Below the pieces are notes generated by a model. It ran no database searches, was not told the origin of the DNA, and saw nothing but the letters and a program-made list of their open reading frames with translations. Below, in pieces: positions 13,290-17,703 of a stretch of 17,703 nucleotides of DNA (position 1 is its first letter; every line of letters begins with the position of its first letter). Source of the DNA: Acidobacteriota bacterium. GTDB lineage: Bacteria; Acidobacteriota; Blastocatellia; Pyrinomonadales; Pyrinomonadaceae. The DNA is taken from contig JAEZJR010000134.1 of NCBI GenBank assembly GCA_023415725.1, positions 1 through 17,703 of the forward strand. The letters are read 5' to 3'. The position numbers were made by a program, and so were the translations under genes.

Positions 13290-15833
13290 ATGCGTTTTTT
13301 CCGGTTTCTCCAATCTCCAACATTGGTATTGCTGTGTGCGGCCGCCGCTTTCGGCCAGCAGACGAATCCGGTCGACCGGCGCGTGGCCAACCCGATAACT
13401 GATACCCCGAACATCAACCCCATAACCCAGGAACAGATCGCGGCCCCGGGCACGCGAAAGCCTACATTGCCTCCGGAAGGCGGTGACGGCGAGGTGGTCG
13501 TTTATTCGGACGGCCAGACCGTCGAAGGCGAACAGGGAAAGCGGGTCGTCATCCACAGCGGGAACGTCGACGTGCGTTACGGGATCTACCGCTTGCAGGC
13601 GGACAAGATAACGATCATAGAGGCGGAGAACAAGATGATCGCCGAGGGGAGCGTCGTTTTCGACCAGGGCGACGACCAGCGGATCACCGGGGCGAAGGCT
13701 GTTTGGAATTATAAGACGAAGCTCGGATCCTTCGAGGACTCGACGGGGTTTACGAACCAGACGAATGACGGGACGATCATCTACTTCCAAGCTGACAAGG
13801 TAGAGCGTACGGCCCTGGATGAGGTCGTGGTCACGAACGGTGTGTTTACCGCGTGCGATGAGGCGACACCGAAGTGGTCGTTCACGGCGGACGAAGCGAA
13901 GATCAAGACGAACGACAGGGTGAAGCTGAAGGGGGCGAAGTTCAAGGTGAAGGACATCACCCTGCTGCCGGTGCCGTTCGCTTCGATCCCGATCAAGCGG
14001 CAGGACAGGGCCTCGGGGTTCCTGACGCCGAGTTTCAGCTTTTCGGGGAATAAGGGGTTTCGTGCGTCAGGGGCGTATTACCAAACGCTGGGGCGGTCGG
14101 CGGACGTGACGCTGAGGGCGGATATTTACACCTCTCGCGGTTTGGGATACGGACTGGATTTTCGGTCGCGTGCGAACTCCCGATCGTACTTCAATTTCGG
14201 GTTCTACGCGGTGAAGGATCGCATCCTCGGGCACAGTGAAGACGCACAGCACCCGAATCAGGGCGGTTCGACGGTTTACGCCGAGGGCGTGCATTACTTC
14301 TCTAACGGGTTCACGGCGGCGGCGGATGTAAGGCTGACGTCGAACCTCGCATTCCGACAGCAGTTCCTCGATGGCGTCCAGCAGATCATCTCGCCGATAG
14401 AGGTGTCGCAGGGGTTCATCAACAAGAGCTGGAACAGCTTCACGCTGAATCTGCTTGCGCGTTCGCAGGTGATCTCGATCCCTAATGTGCGGATAAAGAC
14501 GCGCAATTTGCCGAGCGTGAACTTCGAGAAGCGGCCCACGATGCTGTCGTTCCTGAAGCCGCTTTATTTCTCGTTCGACGCGAGCGTTGAGGGTGTTTCG
14601 CGGCGTGAGGAGGTGGATAACCCGGCGGCGTATCGAGCCTTGACCGGGCAGGATCCGGTCGTTTCGCCCGTGCTTGGGCAGAGGCTGGACATTCACCCGC
14701 AGGTCACTCTTCCGATAAATACGAAGTATCTGAACCTGACAGCTTCGGGCGCGGGACGAGTCACATATTACTCGAACTCGTTCAACGATATGCGGCAGGT
14801 GACGGGCCGCGACGTGATCCGTAAATACGGTGAGTTCGAGTTGGACATCAGACCCGTGGCGCTGGCGCGTAATTTCTACGGGAAGGGCAACGCGTTCAAA
14901 TTACGCCACGTGGTGGAGCCCTTCGCGACGTATCGATACATCAAAGGCGTCGATAATTTTCAGAAGATAATTCGGTTCGATTACCTCGACACGATCACCG
15001 ATACGAACGAGATCGAGTTCGGCGTAACGAACCGTATCTACACGCGGCGATACACGGAGGCCGTTACAGAAGAAGCACAGCAAAAGCTTAGGGAAATATC
15101 GAGCGTAACAGACATTTCGGATTCGTCGATCCAGGCCGACGATAGTACGGCACGATCGACGGTGGCGGTGCAGCCTTATGAGCTTCTGACCTTTACGGTT
15201 CGCGGGAAGTATTTCTTCGATAAGTATTTCGGCGGGGCACTCGAGCCGGGGCGAAGGAACCAGATCGCGCCGATCACGGCGATGTCGTTTTATACCTTCG
15301 GCGGGGTGCCGCGGCGGTTCTCTCCGTTGAATCTCGACCTGACCTACAGGCCTCAGCGGACCATTTTCGTGAACACTCGGATGGACGTCGGCGTGCAGGG
15401 AGGTGGGATCCGCGCGGTGTCGGCGACCGTCGGCTATTACCGGCCGCTGGTCAACATCTTCCAGACGTTCTACTACACGCGGGCCGTGACGCTCGTGCCG
15501 TCGCTTGCTCAATACGCGGTGGCCGACGGAAAAGAGCCGGGAACGCTGCGCGGTTCGCAGTGGAGCCCGTCGGTTTTCCTCGGCAACCGTGACCGGGGCC
15601 TTTTCGGCGGTACGTCACTCTTTTTCGATTTCCACAACCGCCGCGAGGCCCGTCTCTCGCCGCTAATCAGCTCTCTCTACACGCTCGGTTACGCTTACGA
15701 CTGCTGCTCCCTGGCCTTGCAGTTCTATACCTTCAACGTCGGCGTCCGCAACGAGAACCGCTTGTCTTTCACCTTCCGTCTGAACGGAATCGGAGCGTTC
15801 GGGACCGACCAGATCGGGCAGGGGTTGAGGTAA
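13290..15833 (+). CDS. lptD: LptD-like LPS-assembly outer-membrane protein
   Basis: This 847-residue protein fits LptD, the outer-membrane barrel that receives LPS from LptA and inserts it into the outer leaflet with LptE. A signal peptide (MRFFRFLQSPTLVLLCAAAA, then FGQQ) is followed by a Pro-rich stretch and an OstA/LptA-like jellyroll (about 75-215): GNVDVRYGIYRLQADKITII, then AEGSVVFDQGDDQRITGAKA. The plug-to-barrel motif PVPFASIPIKRQDRASGFLT precedes a long barrel of aromatic-rich strands ending near 847. Mature cysteines are Cys189 (FTACDE) and the pair Cys805-Cys806 (YDCCSL). E. coli LptD has four; the first, near the N-terminus, is absent here. The gene stands alone, with the sigma-54 regulator divergent and a terminator after it. 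Confidence 0.9.
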   Translation: MRFFRFLQSPTLVLLCAAAAFGQQTNPVDRRVANPITDTPNINPITQEQIAAPGTRKPTLPPEGGDGEVVVYSDGQTVEGEQGKRVVIHSGNVDVRYGIYRLQADKITIIEAENKMIAEGSVVFDQGDDQRITGAKAVWNYKTKLGSFEDSTGFTNQTNDGTIIYFQADKVERTALDEVVVTNGVFTACDEATPKWSFTADEAKIKTNDRVKLKGAKFKVKDITLLPVPFASIPIKRQDRASGFLTPSFSFSGNKGFRASGAYYQTLGRSADVTLRADIYTSRGLGYGLDFRSRANSRSYFNFGFYAVKDRILGHSEDAQHPNQGGSTVYAEGVHYFSNGFTAAADVRLTSNLAFRQQFLDGVQQIISPIEVSQGFINKSWNSFTLNLLARSQVISIPNVRIKTRNLPSVNFEKRPTMLSFLKPLYFSFDASVEGVSRREEVDNPAAYRALTGQDPVVSPVLGQRLDIHPQVTLPINTKYLNLTASGAGRVTYYSNSFNDMRQVTGRDVIRKYGEFELDIRPVALARNFYGKGNAFKLRHVVEPFATYRYIKGVDNFQKIIRFDYLDTITDTNEIEFGVTNRIYTRRYTEAVTEEAQQKLREISSVTDISDSSIQADDSTARSTVAVQPYELLTFTVRGKYFFDKYFGGALEPGRRNQIAPITAMSFYTFGGVPRRFSPLNLDLTYRPQRTIFVNTRMDVGVQGGGIRAVSATVGYYRPLVNIFQTFYYTRAVTLVPSLAQYAVADGKEPGTLRGSQWSPSVFLGNRDRGLFGGTSLFFDFHNRREARLSPLISSLYTLGYAYDCCSLALQFYTFNVGVRNENRLSFTFRLNGIGAFGTDQIGQGLR

Positions 15834-15858
15834 AAAGGAGATTTTCATTTCGATGCGG

Positions 15859-15883
15859 AAAGGGAGGCGGAGCCTCCTTTTTT
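15859..15883 (+). terminator. Intrinsic terminator of lptD
   Basis: GGAGGC (15863-15868) pairs with GCCTCC (15872-15877) around GGA, the stem is extended by AAAG/TTTT pairs, and TTTTTT follows. It lies 26 bp after the lptD stop. Confidence 0.88.
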
Positions 15884-15901
15884 GTTATTGGGACTTGCCC
15901 G

Positions 15902-15917
15902 GTGAGGCTGGCCTCAC
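15902..15917. repeat. Short perfect palindrome in the lptD/MFS convergent gap
   Basis: GTGAGGC (15902-15908) and GCCTCAC (15911-15917) are exact inverted arms two bases apart. It lies 43 bp beyond the stop of the minus-strand fusion gene and has no T-run, so it may be an extragenic palindrome or a weak 3' stabiliser. Confidence 0.4.
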
Positions 15918-15959
15918 AAGGATGCCGCGGGGCAGAGCCCTTGTTTCGTTTGGGAGACT

Positions 15960-17492
15960 TCAATGTTGTTGGGCTTGTGCGATGGAAGAGTAGCGTTCGA
16001 CCGGGGCGAGGTCGTCGGTCAGGGTCGGACGAGTCAGCGGGAAGGGGGTGGTGTGGAGGCGGGAGATCAGGGAGTTGACCAACGGATCGCTTGAGGCGGC
16101 GGTCGATACGCACTCTCGTTTGCAGGCGAGTACGATGAGGTTTTGGAGGTCGGTATCGGGGCGTTCGGGGCGGACCTTGAAGAGGTGGACGAACGGAAAG
16201 ACCTCCTGGTAGGTGCGGAATTCGGCCTGGAGGAAATTGCTCGCGGGGCCGGTGATGGCGGAGCCGACGTTGAAGATCGCGACGCCGTCGGGAGCGAGGA
16301 CGCGGTCGATGTGTCGTACTGCCTCGACGGTGGTGAGATGGAAGGGGATCGAGAAGAGCGATCCAAAGGCGTCCATCAGCACGGCGTCATAGCGGGCAGA
16401 CTCCGCATTATTCAAAAAGACGCGGCCGTCCTCATGGCGGATCGTGAGCCGCGGATCGTCTTTTAGTTGGAAATGATCTCGTGCGATGCGTGTCATGCCG
16501 GGGTCGATCTCGACGACCTCTAGTTCGGCATTCGGATATTCGGCGAGATAGGATTTCGGGAAGCTGTAGCCCGCCCCGCCGATCATCAGGGTTCTGCGAA
16601 AGCCGGGATTTGCCGCGCGGAGGAGATGGTAGAACTTGGTGTATTCGAAAACGAGTTCGTCCGAGCGGCCATCGAGGAACATCGCAGATTGTGTGGAGTA
16701 GGGGTCGAACGAGAGTGCACGGATGGGGCGCTCGGTCGACGGGTCGTTCGCACGGAAGATCTGTACGCGGGTGTATTCGGTATCGACGTCGATCATCTCG
16801 TGCGAACGCCAGAGCATTTGCCGCCAAAGCTCGCTGGCTCCTATCCCGAGCACCAAGAGGAGCAATGCGGAAACGTGCTTTCGATCGAGCGAGAAGGGAA
16901 TTAGCAGCAGTGAAAGAAGGAACAGCCCGCCGGCGATGAGGTATAGCGTGCGTACGCTCCCGATGAAGGGGAGCAGGATGAATCCCGCGGCGAAAGTACC
17001 GGCGATGCTGCCGATAGTCGACAGCGCATATAGGCGGCCGACGGTCTTGCCCGCGTCGCCGACCGATGCCATCCGTAGCCGTACGGCAAAGGGCGTGACG
17101 AAGCCGAGAGCGATGCTTGCAGGTGCAAAGAGGATCAGGGCTGCGATGACGGCTTTGACTTCGAGCCATGCGGGAATCGAAGCGATCGTGGAGAGCACGA
17201 CCTCCTTCGCGATGGTGGTGACGGAGACAAGCCCTGCAGCGGCGAGTATCGCGGCGGCGAGGACCTTTGCGTTAGGGCGTTCGTCGGCGATCCGGCCGCC
17301 GAGCCAATATCCCAGGCTAAGAGCAGCGAGGATCACGCCGATCAGGCTCGTCCAGACGTAGGTGGATGTGCCGATGAAAGGCGCGAGGATGCGCGAGCCG
17401 ACGATCTCGTAGACCATCACGAGAGCTCCGCATGTAAAAACGACCAGGTCGAGCGGCCAACCGATCGGGCGAGTTTGCTGGGGTTCCTCCAT
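15960..17492 (-). CDS. Fused MFS-like membrane / spermidine-synthase-like protein
   Basis: This 510-residue protein has two parts. Residues about 13-230 form six to seven transmembrane helices resembling an MFS half (FTCGALVMVYEIVGSRILAP, GVILAALSLGYWLGGRIADE, then FAAGFILLPFIGSVRTLYLI). Residues about 235-490 form a class I methyltransferase-like fold of the spermidine-synthase type: LMIGGAGYSFPKSYL (302-316), ELEVVEIDP with Glu328/Asp330 (323-331), HEDGRVFL (353-360) and YDAVLMDAFGS (368-378). The classic GGGDG loop is replaced by GGAGYS, and the catalytic D-x-x-D-P of true spermidine synthases is not seen after MDAFGS. Aminopropyl transfer is therefore doubtful. Such fusions are widespread and mostly uncharacterised. 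No other polyamine gene is near. It begins 62 bp after the aminotransferase stop. Confidence 0.88.
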   Translation of the reverse strand: MEEPQQTRPIGWPLDLVVFTCGALVMVYEIVGSRILAPFIGTSTYVWTSLIGVILAALSLGYWLGGRIADERPNAKVLAAAILAAAGLVSVTTIAKEVVLSTIASIPAWLEVKAVIAALILFAPASIALGFVTPFAVRLRMASVGDAGKTVGRLYALSTIGSIAGTFAAGFILLPFIGSVRTLYLIAGGLFLLSLLLIPFSLDRKHVSALLLLVLGIGASELWRQMLWRSHEMIDVDTEYTRVQIFRANDPSTERPIRALSFDPYSTQSAMFLDGRSDELVFEYTKFYHLLRAANPGFRRTLMIGGAGYSFPKSYLAEYPNAELEVVEIDPGMTRIARDHFQLKDDPRLTIRHEDGRVFLNNAESARYDAVLMDAFGSLFSIPFHLTTVEAVRHIDRVLAPDGVAIFNVGSAITGPASNFLQAEFRTYQEVFPFVHLFKVRPERPDTDLQNLIVLACKRECVSTAASSDPLVNSLISRLHTTPFPLTRPTLTDDLAPVERYSSIAQAQQH

Positions 17493-17503
17493 CTGAAAAG
17501 CGA

Positions 17504-17529
17504 AAGGCCCCGCACGGCGGCGGGGCCTT
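17504..17529 (-). terminator. Terminator-like hairpin after the aminotransferase gene
   Basis: AAGGCCCCGC (17504-17513) and GCGGGGCCTT (17520-17529) form a perfect 10-bp stem with a 6-nt loop. On the minus strand TCGCTTTTC follows. It separates the aminotransferase (stop 17554) from the fusion gene (start 17492), so the latter probably needs its own promoter or depends on read-through. Confidence 0.75.
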
Positions 17530-17553
17530 GATCGATTATAGCTCAGGTGGTAG

Positions 17554-17703
17554 CTAGGCTACTGCCGTTTTTTTTTCACCTGCGTCGCCGACGAAGGTCA
17601 GCCACGGAGCGTTATTCGGGGCGGGGCGCTTCGCATCGAGGATGTCGAAGAATTCCTTCTGGATCGCCTCAGTGAGAGGGCCGCGCTTGCCACTGCCGAC
17701 CTT
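17554..17703 (-). CDS. ilvE: Branched-chain amino acid aminotransferase, C-terminal end (partial)
   Basis: The frame is open from the right edge and ends in TAG at 17554-17556, giving 49 residues. VGSGKRGPLTEAIQKEFFDI matches the C-terminal signature of class IV branched-chain aminotransferases (G-S-G-x-R-G-P-x-T-x-x-x-Q-x-x-F-F). It continues to APWLTFVGDAGEKKTAVA. These PLP enzymes interconvert Leu/Ile/Val and their 2-oxo acids with glutamate/2-oxoglutarate. The final codons run through nine A residues (GAA AAA AAA A). The N-terminus is outside the window, so length and catalytic Lys cannot be checked. Confidence 0.85.
   Translation of the reverse strand, partial: KVGSGKRGPLTEAIQKEFFDILDAKRPAPNNAPWLTFVGDAGEKKTAVA

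Noticed and set aside
16432..17169. 245-codon minus-strand frame overlapping the MFS/spermidine-synthase gene in another frame
   Set aside because: It is Arg/Pro/His-rich, typical of a shifted frame in GC-rich DNA. The overlapping 510-aa frame has membrane helices and methyltransferase motifs.

Overview
The window looks like ordinary chromosome of a Gram-negative (LPS-type diderm) bacterium with moderately high GC. An LptD-like outer-membrane assembly protein, a lipobox lipoprotein and several Sec signal peptides show two membranes. The gene mix (a bacterial eRF1-like protein, a four-helix-bundle 23S intervening-sequence-type protein, a ScyD-type beta-propeller, a split acyl-CoA mutase and a fused MFS/spermidine-synthase-like protein) suggests Acidobacteriota, perhaps Blastocatellia/Pyrinomonadales. 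That placement is inference; no rRNA or tRNA gene is present to confirm it. No phage, insertion sequence, CRISPR array or large foreign island is visible.

Layout. 1-1934 (+): the tail of an unidentified gene, two very small stress-type proteins (a basic hydrophilic one and a membrane-anchored YtxH-like one), then a 395-399 aa bacterial eRF1-like protein whose start is preceded by an 11-bp perfect inverted repeat. 1999-2536 (-): a DUF433/DUF5615 toxin-antitoxin-type pair in which the PIN-like partner carries an in-frame TGA. 2564-2833: an upstream region with a roughly 40-bp GC-rich direct repeat. 2834-4890 (+): atpD and atpC of the F-type ATP synthase, standing apart from the other atp genes, with a hairpin between them and a strong terminator after them. 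4923-5810 (+): a secreted ChaN/Tiki-type protein, converging through a two-way terminator on a small secreted protein and a YraN nuclease-fold gene (-). 6941-8154 (-): a ScyD-like secreted propeller with its own terminator. 8339-8692 (-): a four-helix-bundle gene with a GGAAACTG-type repeat cluster at its 5' side. 8782-10455 (-): a B12-dependent acyl-CoA mutase catalytic subunit without a B12 domain. 10742-11275 (-) and 11354-11851 (+): a divergent pair, one secreted protein and one lipoprotein. 11853-13199 (-): an NtrC-type sigma-54 activator, divergent from lptD (13290-15833, +). 15960-17492 (-): the MFS/spermidine-synthase fusion. 17554-17703 (-): the C-terminus of a branched-chain aminotransferase.

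How the genes relate. Most are single-gene units separated by good intrinsic terminators, so functional coupling is limited. Likely units are the first small genes with the eRF1-like gene (stress/translation), DUF433-DUF5615, and atpDC. The most useful observation is that the gene that would be labelled methylmalonyl-CoA mutase carries Phe87 and Gln205 at the two substrate-carboxylate positions. That is the isobutyryl-CoA-mutase signature, so the automatic label is probably wrong. Second is the eRF1-like protein, in which the GGQ glutamine is replaced by Trp inside an otherwise eRF1-like loop (GGWSQQRFARR).
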